NCBI RefSeq assembly: GCF_963678635.1
Contig: NC_087068.1
Coordinates: 39,953,649-40,017,648 of the forward strand
Direction of reading: 5' to 3'
Length of the DNA: 64,000 bases
From: Symsagittifera roscoffensis
Lineage: Eukaryota > Xenacoelomorpha > Acoela > Convolutidae
The position numbers and the translations under genes are program-made. The notes below the pieces were generated by a model. That model saw only the letters and a list, made by a program, of their open reading frames with translations. It was not told the DNA's origin and made no database searches. Every line of letters starts with the position of its first letter. Position 1 is the first letter of the stretch. Below are positions 24,419-37,835 of the stretch, one piece after another.

Positions 24419-24819
24419 TGAGAAAAAAAGACTTATCAAAAAACTTCAGAACTTTTTCAGAAAAAATGTTTAACCAGTTTTTATATCCAATTATGTTTTT
24501 GATAAACCTGTCTCTATAAAATTCAACTTTCTAGTCAACCATGATCGACAACTAATATTTACAATCATTTGTATGGCTGAAACTTTTTGAAATTTTAACC
24601 AGAACAGAAGTAATTCAGCTTAACAAGCAGTTGCTCTTCTCCATAAATGTTCCTGATATCTTAACTCGCAAATACCTGTATACACTAGATCTATTGAGAC
24701 TAGAAGACAAAAGAGTATGATTAAGATTGGTATTAGAATAAGAGGTTGCACGAATCTATCCGGCCGAAAATGCGTGATGAACAGACGGTGTATAATTGAG
24801 CCACCCGGAAATGAACTCA
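24419..24819 (+). repeat. LTR-like segment of Ty3/gypsy-type element
   Basis: Aligns with 60,467-60,901 and 63,543-63,973. Shared landmarks in order are gctcttc, ttagatct/tagatctattgagacta, gaatctatccg and tgaactcatctg. It starts TGAG and ends in CA. It is the most diverged of the three plus-strand LTR copies, and its 5' edge is set only by alignment. Confidence 0.6.
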
Positions 24820-24821
24820 TC

Positions 24822-24840
24822 TGGTGCCACCAACAGTTTC
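24822..24840 (+). other. Possible tRNA primer-binding site
   Basis: Immediately after the LTR end (...gaactca, tc) comes tggtgccaccaacag, which starts with the TGG expected opposite a tRNA CCA end. The equivalent in the copy at 60,904 is tggtgcgaccaaatg. The priming tRNA is not identified. Confidence 0.35.
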
Positions 24841-26829
24841 GCAAGAGACAGCTAAAATTTTAGATTTAGCAAACCCAAAATAGAAATGAGACATAAGATC
24901 CACACACATAACATAAAATAAGAATTTTTGAAAATTTACTTCCACGTCTCAATAACAACGAGTGTTGAAGCTTACATCAGGTCAAATCCCGAACAACGAA
25001 CCAAGCTTCTACGTCCTGAAACGAAAAAATCAGACTGGAACGACTACTTCTCTACAAGATTATCAATGCAGTTCATTGTCGTTCACAAATCTGAAACAAA
25101 AGTTACTGGGAGCAGTAGAATTCATTTCCAAGATGTATATCTCAAAATTAATTGAATAAAAAAAAGCGCATGATCAAATAAAAAACAATATTATTTGAAT
25201 ATTTATTTTTTGATGAAAACTTTTAAACAAACTCTTAACTTTTCTTAATCTCTAACCTTTTAACTTAAATCTTATCAACACCTACCCTTGTTTTGAAAAA
25301 CTCAATTTTTTTTCTACCAGATCATCAAGGCTATCCTTAGATCCTTCAATTTTAAGTCATTTCAAGTTTTAAATCATTTTAGAATAATTGATCATCAATG
25401 CTTTCCTTTTATTAGTTAGAAAAGTTCTGTTCTCCCCACCGCTTAATAGTAGTGTGTATCGACCTCAAACGTCGATTCACTCTCCCATCTTTACAAACGA
25501 CCCAGGACTGAAACTTTTCGAATAACTAACCATCAAATACAAGAGAAGCAGTGAAGAAATTCGTTTACTCATCTGTCACTTTACCCCTTCCTCTAAGTCA
25601 ACCCAAGCAAAAAAAATCTTAAAATTTCCAAGATTTAAAAAAGAACTTAAAGATCTACTTATGTTCTTTTTATAGCTGGACCATGTAGGTTTTTTTTACT
25701 ACTCTCTAACTTTTGATCACAAATCACCCCCTAAGTAAGATTAAGTTTCTTATAGAACTTAACGGCTTGAGAAAAAATCAAATGATTCTAACGAAGTGAT
25801 ATACTCTCTACAACCTGTCTATTATCGACAATCTATCCCCCAGGACTAAATTAATCTCACAAAAATCTTACTCGTTAACAGTTCAGGAAAAAAATTCTAA
25901 CCCTTGGATTTTGCACGCATCACTATAATAGTTATGTCAAGAGATAATCTAGGATCCAAACAAACATTAATTATTCATAATTAACTAATTAATGAAGAAA
26001 GATAAGATCTTCGAAGTACATCGCATAAACAAAAAATAGGATAGATCAGATCGAAAAAACAAACAGAAAAGAAGGCAGTAACCTCCAAGCAAAAACAAAT
26101 TAAATATCAAAATTTTCCAGAACACGGAATTCAGTTTCGGAATCTGACCCAGCACAAATACATGAACTTCAAAACCTTCGAGTTCTAATCCAGTTCAGAA
26201 TAAAACAGTAGTGAATCAAAGATACTTTTTGGAGTTTTAATTCACAACAGCATGATCTGTAAAAGGTAAACACAGAATAAGGAAATAATATCTTCGCAAA
26301 CCAGTAAGACTCTACAATTGGAATCAGCCAATCAAGCAGTTTGAAAGTTACACATTGACTGTACTTTCACACGAAAAATGTTTCAATAAGATGACAATTT
26401 TGATGATGACTCTCTCTATTCCTTTGTCACGAATCCACACAGCGGTCCCGCTAGAGGACAAGTACAAATCTAATCGTAATGTTGTTTCAAAAAGGAAACA
26501 GCCTAATTGAAATAGATTTTCCTGAAGTAAAAACAATCAGACAAATACTTGACAAATATCTACCAGTTATCAATAGAATCACTTCTGTTTATATATTATT
26601 GAAATTTTCCAACACAATTTTCAAATCAACCACGAAAACGAATACAAACATATGATATATAACTTTATTTCTCAAAAATTTTTACGGAATATAACAAAAT
26701 CATTCAACATCAAAACTCACAAAAAGCGAATTCAGTTTTCACAAATGATGTTTTTGCCTTCATTTATAGTTATGTTTACATGTTAGAAACAAATGAAACG
26801 TTTCAAGTGTCCCCATCACAAACAGCGCG
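24841..26829 (+). other. Retrotransposon untranslated leader
   Basis: Between the LTR and the first gag similarity lies about 2 kb with many stops in all frames. Parts of it match the leader of the copy at 61,000-62,600, for example the agatcatcaaggct string at 25,319 and at 61,718. The inverted copy at 44,160-45,890 has related sequence. I see no gene in it. Confidence 0.55.
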
Positions 26830-27024
26830 ACACGCAATAAAAGACACGCAATAAAAAAAATCTGTTTTTCACTATTCCTAGGTCCATTCGCGAAATATTC
26901 ACTGATCTACAGAGAATTTTAGCACGGTTCAATCTTAATTATTTCAAACGCAATTAAGACCTAGTTTCACAGGCAAGAAAAAGTTTCAGACCACAAACAA
27001 CAATATTAGCAGACAAATCAGATT

Positions 27025-29139
27025 ATGTATGGGACCCTGAAAGGTCTAATGTTTTACTTTTTATCATTCCAAATGATATTTCAAGTGCAGCAGTTATCAA
27101 GAGAGTTTCCACTCACAACCGACCCAACATCTCTTATTAATAACGCAAGATTTAATGATAGGACAAGCAACAAAAATTCAAATTCAACGTTTATCAAATC
27201 ACAGGAAACTGTTAAGGGTAGTAGAAATTCAACACAATAATGATTTGGGTAGTGGATATCCAAACTCCAAACCACTTTGTAACGAATTATTAGTTAACAC
27301 TACCTAAACAACACAACAAAGTATTTCCCATATTCATCCAACACTTATCACACCACATAATAAGAAAAATATTTCTTTTTCAACATCAACATTACAATTA
27401 ACAGTCAAACCATCAATCCTTCTGAAGTTTTCACATATGGGTTATCACACAAATATACCAATAACTTAAAAATCACCATCTAACAAGCAGAGACACTCAG
27501 CTGGTAAAATCTTTGCATACCAGTGTGATTTTTTCGCTAACAGTAGCATTATTAATCCAAAAGAAAGAAACAAAAAATCAACCACGAGAACAACAATTAT
27601 ACTCAACAGGCACCGAAAGCAAAATCTCAATCTGTAAATTTTTTCGATAAAAAAACCTCAGACTGACCGAACTGAAAAATTTCCATTTTTTCAAAAAAAT
27701 AAAACCCAACTAGCAAACAACCTATGAGATACCAACCACAATAATTTGAAGATGAAGATAACTTCCAACAAAATCGAGTATAGCGTAAACAAATCAACTA
27801 AAAAACACTGGAATAATATAGATCAACTAGATGTTATTTTTCCGAACCTTACATAAACTCTCAACAACCAGGCAAATGCAACAACAATCTCCTCAACGAG
27901 AAGTTTTGGCACCATCTAACTGTAACATACAATCGCAAAACAAAAAATATATATAAGTTACCAACCTGAATTTTTGAGAAACAAAATCCCAATACATTAC
28001 AACAAAAAAAATACAAAAAATCAACTGAAACACTTTACGCAAATAACAAAAACCGCAAAATTACTCCAAATGACAATGAATCCATACCTTAGGGTTGAAT
28101 TATTGAATTATCCATGACATCTAATAAACCACTCAAAAACATTACAGGAACATATCAAGATTACTCAGCAGAAGACTACTCATATGCTGCTATAGCCAAT
28201 TTAATCTTGAAGATTGGCCCAGAACGTATAAATACACCACTACATCAAAATTGGAACCACAGACGCACAGCATTGATGCAAACCAAACTCGATGATGCAG
28301 CTCAGAAATGTTTTTCAGTTTTACCCATGGACCTTAAATTTGATTGAAAACGATGTCCACAAAAATGTTTTTAAAATGTTCGACTCTGAACAAAATAAAG
28401 AACATCAAAAAATTTTATGGAACGAAGTTCGTAAACTTTCAAATGAAACAAAAAACAACGTGCAGTAAGAATCGAAACTTTAGTAAGAAACCCTTATTCT
28501 CTCAATACAAAAGATTTCAAAAACATAAAAATGACAGATATCCTTATGATAACCTTACCAAAATTGCAACAAAAGAGAGCGGCAAAACTGACAAAACTAT
28601 TCACAAAAGAGATATAGCAGATCAAATCGTCGAAACAATAAGTATCGAAATAACTAGTCTAGACCAAATTCAAATAGAAGTATTTTGTCAAACTAAATAG
28701 TCATCTCATATTTAGTCATCCCATATTTTCAAAGAATCGGAAAAGAAACTACTCCAGGGACCACTCAAAAAATTTTTCAAATACCGCAATCGAAACTATT
28801 CCAACAATCGTAATAGAAACTACTCTAGCAACAGATCACAAAATTTGATTGGACTCACAATATTTCTAACTCACAATATTTGATTTGACAAAATAAAAAC
28901 TACAGAAAATGTACACCAAATATCAAAAAAAAATCAATCAAAAACAAACCACAAAAGAAACAAGCCCAGAGCCTCCAGATCTGGATAAGACAAAAACTTC
29001 AGAAATACAACTAAACCACATACACTGTGAAAGCAGAGATGACGAAAGCGAAACAGAAAACACAAAAATTATTAACAGGCTTAAAATAAAAAGTGAATAC
29101 GAAACACCAACTGAATCGAATTATTACCGAAATTATTAA
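27025..29139 (+). pseudogene. gag: Gag-like polyprotein, broken (unit U1)
   Basis: Recognised by homology to the 200-codon frame at 42,895-43,497 on the other strand and to repeated copies in this cluster. The pieces are an N-terminal segment (27,025-27,240, FIKSQETVKGS), a capsid-like segment (28,114-28,347: AAIANLILKIGPERI, HQNWNHRRTALMQT, AAQKCFSV) and its continuation (28,344-28,700, ending DQIQIEVF). A basic Arg/Asn/Ser-rich stretch (28,715-28,850) and an acidic segment (28,909-29,139: CESRDDESETENT) follow. In retrotransposons this protein coats the RNA. I see no zinc knuckle; the basic stretch may serve for RNA binding. At least three frameshifts or stops interrupt the reading. Confidence 0.7.
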
Positions 29140-29419
29140 TATTATTCAAACCTTCAAGAGTCAAAACAACCAAAATAGCGCAGATTACACCTCCCATATC
29201 ATTGAAAAAGTTTCAATTATTAATCATATATACCAGAATACAACAAATAAAGTATCACCGCGCAAAAAATAATTTGGACAATTCCACTACTTTTGAAAGT
29301 CCATAAAACAAGATTTTTCAGCCACCAGATCTTTAAAAAGATTTATCTAAAAGACTTCGGCGCAGAATCAAATTTTATAAACACTCCGACATGGAATGAA
29401 AACTGCAATCGTTACCAAA

Positions 29420-30265
29420 GCTTCTCCTTTCTAAAACTTCCAGTAAACTAGCAACTGAACAAGGAACAAGTTTAACAAAATATGGAAAGATTCCATTATC
29501 ACTAATACCAACTCGAGCAATGGAACAAAATAAACTTACTTGTAACACCCTTCAAACAAATATTTTATATAACAGATTTTCAACATAATATTTTTGGATT
29601 ACCATTTATCTTTAAATATTTCCCAACTATAAGCATCTTATACAGCAATCAAACCACAGATACAATAGCATTACATGTATATACTAAATCACCACACAAA
29701 TTTACCTTTCTTCTTAGGACTGTTCACAAAGAAACACAGATTTTTCACAAAAACCCTTTAATTTTGACCAACATTTCGAGTCTCAAAATATACGTGTGAA
29801 CAAAGAAAATTTCTGACAAGGTTTAGTTTCCCTTATTCTCAAACTAATCAGCTAGAAATTGATCAAGTAGCAGACTGATTATTCAATTATCCCATGGTTT
29901 ATGTCAAATCCAAACTTGATGATAGAAAAAACATTCACCACTACATCTTCCGTTTAGACCCGACGCAGTTTCCAAAAAACATTGCGCCAGTAAAGTTCCA
30001 ATACTTTTTCAAGATAAAGTATGCAGACTTTTATATATTCTTGAAGATTAAGAAATTATCTCATCAGTAAACAAAGAACAACAACACAAAGGAACCACTT
30101 TTATAAATCCAGTAATTGTTCTCGCTTAAGGAGAATCCCTCAAATTTACTTAAGACGGACGTACTTAAACTCTCTAACTGATGAATCAAAATACAAGTGG
30201 CCCATAAAACCAATACAGACTTATTATAAAAATTTAAAAAAACCACAAAAACATATTGACACTAT
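29420..30265 (+). pseudogene. pol: Protease and RT N-terminus, broken (unit U1)
   Basis: Sequence matching the better-preserved protease frame at 33,941-34,339 is followed by sequence resembling the N-terminal part of Ty3/gypsy reverse transcriptase. Near 30,100-30,160 this includes a TFINPVIVLA-like segment and a DGRT-like stretch in a frame interrupted by TAA codons. It ends abruptly at about 30,265, before the region of the catalytic aspartates, because of the junction with the next unit. Confidence 0.6.
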
Positions 30266-32531
30266 TATCTCGACAGGCAATAAAAGACACGCAATTAGAA
30301 AAATTCTGTGTTTCACTATTTCTAGTTCCATTACCGAAACACTCATTGTTCTAAAGAGAATTCTAGCATAGTTCAATATAAATTTTTTAAGTGCAATTTA
30401 GACCTAATTTCAAAGGCAAGAAAAAGTTTCAGACCACAGACAAACAAAATTAGCAGACAAAACGGATTAAATATGGGACATTGAATGATCTGAGGTATTA
30501 ATTTTAAACATTCCAAATGATACTTCAAGTGCCGCAATTTTCAAGAGTGTTTCCACTCACAACCGACACCATCTTCATTTTTATAGCGCAAGGACTTCAT
30601 TTAATAAGCAACAATAGTTTAAACTCAACATTTATCAAATCACAGCAAGCTGTTAAGGGTAGTGGAAAACTAACACAACAAGATATCCAAACACCAAAAC
30701 GCTTTGTAAGGAAGTATTAATTGAAACACTACCTATGACTACACAACCAAAAATTTCCAATATTCATCCAACGATTACAACGCCACAAAAAGAGAATGTT
30801 AATCCTTTCCCAACAACAACATTACAATCGACTGTCAAATCAACAAAAAGAGAGCGACAAAATTTACAAAACTATTCACAAAGAGCTATAGCAGATCAAA
30901 TAGTCAAAACAATCAGTATCGAAATCTCTACACTAGACCAAATTCAAATAGAAGTATTTAGTCAAATTTAATAGTCATCTCATAATTAGTCATCCCATAT
31001 TTTCAAAGAATCGGAAAAAAAACTACTCCAGGGACCGCTCAAGAAGTTTTTTAAACAACCGCAGTCAAAATTATTCCAACAATCGTAATAGAAACTACTC
31101 TAACAACAGATCACAAAATTTGACTGGACTCACAATATTTCTAACTCACAATATTTGATTTGACAAAATTAAAACTACAGAAAATGTACACCAAACGTCA
31201 GAGACAAACCAATCATTTACAAACCACAAAAGAAACAAGCCCAGAGCCTCCAGATATGGACAAAACAAAAACTTCAGAAATACAACTAAACCACATACAC
31301 TGTGAAAGCAGAGATGACGAAAGCGAAACAGAAAACACAAAAATTATTAACATGCTTAAAATAGAAAGTGAATACTAAACACCAACTGAATCGATTTATT
31401 ACCGAAATTATTATTGTAATTCAAACCTTCAAGAGTCAAAACGCCCAAAATAGCACACAATACACTTCCCGTATAATTGAAAAAAATTCAAGTATGAATC
31501 ATATATACCAGAATACAACAAAGAAAGTATCACCGCGCAAAAAAAATTTGGTGTATTCCACTAGTTTTGAAAGTCCATAAAACAAGTAACTTCAACCACC
31601 AGATCTTTAAAAAGATTTTTCTAAAAGACTTCGGCGCAGACTCAAATTTTATAAACACTCGACATGGAATGAAAATTGCCATCGTTACCAAAATTTTTCC
31701 TTCCTGAAACTTCCAGTAAACTAGCTACTGACAAAGGAGCAATTTATGCAAAGATTCCATTATCACTAATACCAACTCGAGCAATGGAACAAAATAAATT
31801 TTTTTGTAACACCCTTCAAACAAATATTTTATATAACAGATTTTCAACATAATATATATTTGGATTACCATTTATCTTTAAATATTTCCCAATTATAAGC
31901 ATCTTATACAGCAATCAAACCACAGATACAATAGCATTACATGAATATAACAATTCACCACATAAATTTACCCTTCTTCTTAGGACTGTTCACAAAGAAA
32001 CACAGATTTTTCAAAAAAACCCTTCAATCTTGGCCAAATTTTCGAATCTCAAAATCTACATGTGAACAAAGAAAATTTCGGACAAGGTTTAGTTTCCCTT
32101 ATTCTCAAACTAATCAGCTAGAAATTGATCAAGTAGCAGACTGATTATTCAATTATCCCATGGTTTATGTCAAATCCAAACTTGATGATAGAAAAAACAT
32201 TCACCACTACATCTTCCGTTTAGACCCGACGCAGTTTCCAAAAAACATTGCGCCAGTAAAGTTCCAATACTTTTTCAAGATAAAGTATGCAGACTTTTAT
32301 ATATTCTTGAAGATTAAGAAATTATCTCATCAGTAAACAAAGAACAACAACACAAAGGAAGCACTTTTATAAATCCAGTAATTGTTCTCGCTTAAGGAGA
32401 ATCCCTCAAATTTACATAAGACGGACGTACTTAAACTCTCTAACTGATGAATCAAAATACAAGTGGCCCATAAAACCAATACAGACTTATTATAAAAATT
32501 TAAAAAAACCACAAAAACATATTGACACTAT
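30266..32531 (+). mobile_element. Tandem gag-deleted retrotransposon unit U2
   Basis: First of two near-identical copies at an offset of 2,266 bp (30,064 and 32,330; 30,517 and 32,783; 30,735 and 33,001). Compared with unit U4 it lacks about 1.15 kb of gag: the sequence passes from gactgtcaaatc (matching 35,188) straight to aacaaaaagagagcgac (matching 36,349). What remains is the N-terminal segment (30,517-30,720), a fused frame (30,735-30,971), the acidic segment (31,160-31,378), a protease remnant and the RT start. Confidence 0.85.
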
Positions 32532-34689
32532 TATCTCGACAGGCAATAAAAGACACGCAATTAGAAAAATTCTGTGTTTCACTATTTCTAGTTCCATTAC
32601 CGAAACACTCATTGTTCTAAAGAGAATTCTAGCATAGTTCAATATAAATTTTTTAAGTGCAATTTAGACCTAATTTCAAAGGCAAGAAAAAGTTTCAGAC
32701 CACAGACAAACAAAATTAGCAGACAAAACGGATTATATATGGGACATTGAATGGTCTGAGGTATTAATTTTAAACATTCCAAATGATACTTCAAGTGCCG
32801 CAATTTTCAAGAGTGTTTCCACTCACAACCGACACCATCTTCATTTTTATAGCGCAAGGACTTCATTTTATAAGCAACAATAGTTTAAACTCAACATTTA
32901 TCAAATCACAGCAAGCTGTTAAGGGTAGTGGAAAATTAACACAACAAGATATCCAAACTCCAAAACGCTTTGTAAGGAAGTATTAATTGAAACACTACCT
33001 ATGACTAAACAACCAAAAACTTCCAATATTCATCCAACGATTACAACGCCACATAAAGAGAATGTTAATCCTTTTCCAACAACAACATTACAATCGACTG
33101 TCAAATCAACAAAAAGAGAGCGACAAAATTCACAAAACTATTCACAAAGAGCTATAGCAGATCAAATAGTCAAAACAATCAGTATCGAAATATCTACACT
33201 AGACCAAATTCAAATAGAAGTATTTAGTCAAACTTAATAGTCGTCTCATAATTAGTCATCCCATATTTTCAAAGAATCGGAAAAAAAACTACTCCAGGGA
33301 CCGCTCAAGAAGTTTTTAAACAACCGCAATCAAAATTATTCCAACAATCGTAATAGAAACTACTCTAACAACAGATCACTAAACTTGACTGGACTCACAA
33401 TATTTCTAACTCACAATATTTGATTTGACAAAATTAAAACTACAGAAAATGTACACCAAACGTCAAAGACAAACCAATCATTTACAAACCACAAAATAAA
33501 CAAGCCCAGAGCCTCCAGATTTGGACAAAACAAAAACTTCAGAAATACAACTAAACCACATACACTGTGAAAGCAGAGATGACGAAAGCGAAACAGAAAA
33601 CACAAAAATTATTAACATGCTTAAAATAGAAAGTGAATACGAAACACCAACTGAATCGGTTTATTACCGAAATTATTATTGTAATTCAAACCTTCAAGAG
33701 TCAAAACACCCAAAATAGCACAGAATACACTTCCCGTATAATTGAAAAAAATTCAAGTATGAATCATATATACCAGAATACAACAAAGAAAGTATCACCG
33801 CGCAAAAAAAATTTGGACAATTCCACTAGTTTTGAAAGTCCATAAAACAAGAAACTTCAACCACCAGATCTTAAAAAAGATTTTTCTAAAAGACTTCGGC
33901 GCAGAATCAAATTTTATAAACACTCGACATGGAATGAAAATTGCCATCGTTACCAAAATTTTTCCTTCCTGAAACTTCCAGTAAACTAGCTACTGACAAA
34001 GGAGCAAGTTTAACAATTTATGCAAAGATTCCATTATCACTAATACCAACTCGAGCAATGGAACAAAATAAATTTTTTTGTAACACCCTTCAAACAAATA
34101 TTTTATATAACAGATTTTCAACATATTATATATTTGGATTACCATTTATCTTTAAATATTTCCCAAATATAAGCATCTTATACAGCAATCAAACCACAGA
34201 TACAATAGCATTACATGTATATACTAAATCACCACACAAATTTACCTTTCTTCTTAGGACTGTTCACAAAGAAACACAGATTTTTCACAAAAACCCTTTA
34301 ATTTTGACCAACATTTCGAGTCTCAAAATATACGTGTGAACAAAGAAAATTTCTGACAAGGTTTAGTTTTCCTTATTCTCAAACTAATCAGCTAGAAATT
34401 GATCAAGTAATAGACTGATTATTCAATTATCATATGGTTTATGCCAAATCCAAACTTGATGATAGAAAAAACATTCACCACTACATCTTCCGTTTAGACC
34501 CGACGCAGTTTTCAAAAAACATTGCGCCAGTAAAGTTCCAATACACTTTCAAGATAAAGTATGCAGAATTTTATAAATTCTTGAAGATTAAGAAATTATC
34601 TCATCAGTAAACAAAGAACAACAACACAAAGAAAGCACTTTTATAAATCCAGTAATTGTTCTCGCCTAAGGAGAATCCCTCAAATTTAC
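32532..34689 (+). mobile_element. Tandem gag-deleted retrotransposon unit U3
   Basis: Second copy of the gag-deleted unit, with the same deletion joint as U2. Its protease region is the least damaged in the cluster. It ends in the RT start at the micro-inversion (34,690-34,718). Confidence 0.85.
33941..34339 (+). pseudogene. pol: Retropepsin-like protease fragment
   Basis: A 132-codon frame. Residues 16-25 read LATDKGASLT, matching the active-site pattern of retroviral-type aspartic proteases ([LV]xDTGAs), which cut the Gag-Pol polyprotein. The residue after the catalytic Asp is Lys instead of Thr or Ser, which in this family is expected to disrupt the active site. The rest is rich in aromatic and small polar residues as expected from this element. 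It is flanked by stops and cannot be joined to gag or RT in one frame. The same segment is recognisable in U1, in U2 (shortened by a small deletion) and in the 37,840 region. Confidence 0.6.
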
Positions 34690-34718
34690 TTAGAGAGTTT
34701 AAGTACGTCCGTCTTAAG
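34690..34718. other. 29-bp micro-inversion at a unit junction
   Basis: This is the exact reverse complement of 30,149-30,177 in unit U1 and of its equivalent in U2, yet it sits at the same place after caaatttac. It is followed directly by sequence equivalent to 30,371 onward, so about 190 bp are also missing. Confidence 0.88.
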
Positions 34719-36960
34719 TTCAATATAAATTTTTTTAAGTGCAATTTATACCTAATTTCAAAGGCAAGAAAAAGTTTCAGACCACAGACAAACAAAATTA
34801 GCAGACAAAACGGATTATATATGGGACATTGAATGGTCTAAGGTATTACTTTTAAACATTCCAAATGATACTTCAAGTGCAGCAATTTTCAAGAGTGTTT
34901 CCACTCACAACCGACACCATCTTCTTTTTCATAGCTCAAGGACTTCGTTTTATAAGCAACAATAGTTTAAACTCAACATTTATCAAATCACAGCAAGCTG
35001 TTAAGGGTAGTGGAAATTTAACACAACAAGATATCCAAACTCCAAAACGCTTTGTAAGGAAGTATTAATTGAAACACTACCTATAACTACACAACAAAAA
35101 ATTTCCAATTTTCATCCAACGATTACAACGCCACATAAAGAGAATATTAATCCTTTTCCAACAACAACATTACAATCGACTGTCAAATCATCGGTCATCC
35201 CGCAATGTTCACATTTGGGTTATCACACGAATGCACCAATAACTAAAAAACCACCACCTAACAAGCAGAGACACTCAATTGGAAGTAACTTAGCATGACA
35301 TCAATATGAGTTTTTCGCTGACAGTATCATTAGTAATCCAAAAGACAACAAAAAACCAACCACGAGAACACAATTATACTCAACAGGCACCGAAAGCAAT
35401 ATCTCACTCTGTAAATTTTTTTGTTAAAAAAAAACCTCAGATTGACCGAACTGAAAAATTTCCATTTTTTCAACAAAATAAAACCCAACTAGCAAACAAC
35501 CTATGAGATACCGACCACAATAATTTGAAGATGAAGATAACTTCCAATAAAATCAAGTATAGCGTAAGCAAATCAACTAAAAAACACTGGAATAAAATAG
35601 ATCAACTAGATGTTATTTTTCCGAACCTTACATAAACTCTCAACAACCAGACAAATGCAACAACAATCTCCTCAACGAAAAGTTTTGGCACCATCTAACT
35701 GTAACATACAATCGCAAAACAATATATATATATATAAGTTACCAACCTGAATTTTTGAGAAACAAAATCCCAATACATTACAACAAAAAAAAATACAAAA
35801 AATCAACTGAAAAACTTTACGCAAATAACAAAAACCGCAAAATTACTCCAAATGACAATGAATCCATACCTTAGGGTTGAATTATTGAATTATCCATGAC
35901 ATCTAATAAACCACTCAAAAACATTACAGGAACATATCAAGATTACTCAGCAGAAGACTACTCATATGCTGCTATAGCCAATTTAATCTTGAAGATTGGC
36001 CCAGAACGTATAAATACACCACTACATCAAAATTGGAACCACAGACGCACAGCATTGATGCAAACCAAACTCGACGATGCAGCTCAAAAATGTTTTTCAG
36101 TTTTACCCATGGACCTTAAATTTGATTGAAACGATGTCCACAAAAAATGTTTTTAAAATGTTCGACTCTGAACAAAATAAAGAACATCAAAAAACTTTAT
36201 GCAACGAAGTTCGTAAACTTTCAAATGAAACAAAAAAACAACGTGCAATAAGAATCGAAATTTTAGTAGGAAACCCTTATTCTCTCAATACAAAAGATTT
36301 CAAAAACATAAAAATGACAGATATCTTTATGATAACACTACCAAAATTGCAACAAAAAGAGAGCGACAAAATTCACAAAACTATTCACAAAAGAGATATA
36401 GCAGATCAAATCGTCTTAACAATAAGTATCGAAATAACTAGTCTAGACCAAATTCAAATAGAAGTATTTAGTCAAACTAAATAGTCATCTCATATTTAGT
36501 CATCCCATATTTTCAAAGAATCGGAAAAGAAACTACCCCAGGGACCACTCAAGAAAATTTTCAATCAACCGCAATCGAAACTATTCCAACAATTGTAATA
36601 GAAATTACTCTAGCAACAGATCACAAAATTTGATTGGACTCAAAATATTTCTAACTCACAATATTTAATTTGACAAAATAAAAACTACAGAAAATGTACA
36701 CCAAATATCAAAGACAAATCAATCAAAAACAAACCACAAAAGAAACAAGCCCAGAGCCTCCAGATCTGGATAAAACAAAAACTTCAGAAATACAACTAAA
36801 CCACATACACTGTGAAAGCAGAGATGACGAAAGCGAAACAGAAAACACAAAAATTACTAACAGGCTTAAAATAAAAAGTGAATACGAAACACCAACTGAA
36901 TCGAATTATTACCGAAATTATTATTATTATTCAAACCTTCAAGAGTCAAAACAACCAAAA
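34719..36960 (+). pseudogene. gag: Gag-like polyprotein, broken (unit U4)
   Basis: A copy of the U1 gag region at an offset of about 7.78 kb (28,114 and 35,896 encode the same 77 residues). It has the full gag middle that U2 and U3 lack: N-terminal segment 34,865-35,068, capsid-like frame 35,896-36,129, and an overlapping longer frame 36,077-36,484 that reaches SIEITSLDQIQIEVF. The acidic segment 36,694-36,978 follows. Stops and a frame change remain between the pieces. At 36,960 the sequence jumps back to a gag C-terminal segment. Confidence 0.75.
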
Positions 36961-37835
36961 TTCTCTCAATACAAATGATTCCAAAAACCCAAAATTGACA
37001 GATATCTTTACAATGAATTTAACTACACTAAAATTGCAACAAAAAAGAGTGACATAATTCACAAAACTATTCACAAAAAGATATAGCAGATCAAATAGTA
37101 AAAAAATCAGTATCGAAAAAACTACAATAGACCAATTTCTAATAGAAGTATTTAGTCAAATTATAACAAAAATCTTTTATTTTCAAAGCTCCGGAATAGT
37201 AACTACTCCAATGACCGCTCAAGAAATTCTTCAATCAACCGCAATCGAAATTTTTTAAGCAATCGTAATAGAGACAGCTCTAACAACAGATCACAAAATT
37301 ATTCTAACAACAGACCGTACAATTTTATTTTAAACAATAGTTCCCGTGATAATTCTAAAAAAAGAAAAACAACAACTATCAAAACGGATCAAGAAACTTT
37401 TTGCAGTGACTGCCTCCAAATAACTCACAATATTTGAATTGACAAAATAAAAACTACAGAAAATGTACACCAAAACATCAAAGACAATCCAATCAAATAC
37501 AAATCACAAATGAAACAAACCCAGAGCCTCCAGATATGGACAATACAAAAAATTTCAGAAATATAACTAAAACACATCTACTGTGAATGCACAGTTGACG
37601 ATAGCGAAACAGAAAATACAAAATTATTAACATGTTTAACATAAAAAGTGATTACGAAACACCAACTGAATCGAATTATTACCAAAATGTTTATTACAAT
37701 TCAAACCATCAAGAGTCAAAAACACCCACGATAGCACAAGTTATTGAAAATAACTCAAGAATGAATCATATATACCAGAACACAACAAATAAAGTATCAC
37801 CGCCCAATGAAAAAATTTGGAAATTTGAAAATTGC
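36961..37835 (+). pseudogene. gag: Second gag C-terminal segment, more diverged
   Basis: After ttctctcaatacaaa the text repeats the part of gag already seen at 36,285-36,960, with more substitutions and an extra Ser/Asn-rich stretch near 37,300-37,400. The acidic segment and the YYRN-type tail recur at 37,500-37,720. A frame at 37,632-37,880 leads into the protease remnant. This copy belongs to the pol segment that follows and is older than U1-U4. Confidence 0.65.

Larger units (their letters stand above)
26830..30265 (+). mobile_element. Retrotransposon unit U1: gag, protease, RT start
   Basis: The first gag-pol unit of this composite. It begins with a doubled acacgcaataaaa string and ends at tattatctcgacag, where the sequence jumps back to the unit start (ggcaataaaagacacgcaat). 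Coding similarity runs through gag (27,025-29,140), a protease remnant (29,420-29,800) and the first part of reverse transcriptase (29,880-30,265). Multiple stops and frame changes show that it is dead. Confidence 0.75.
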
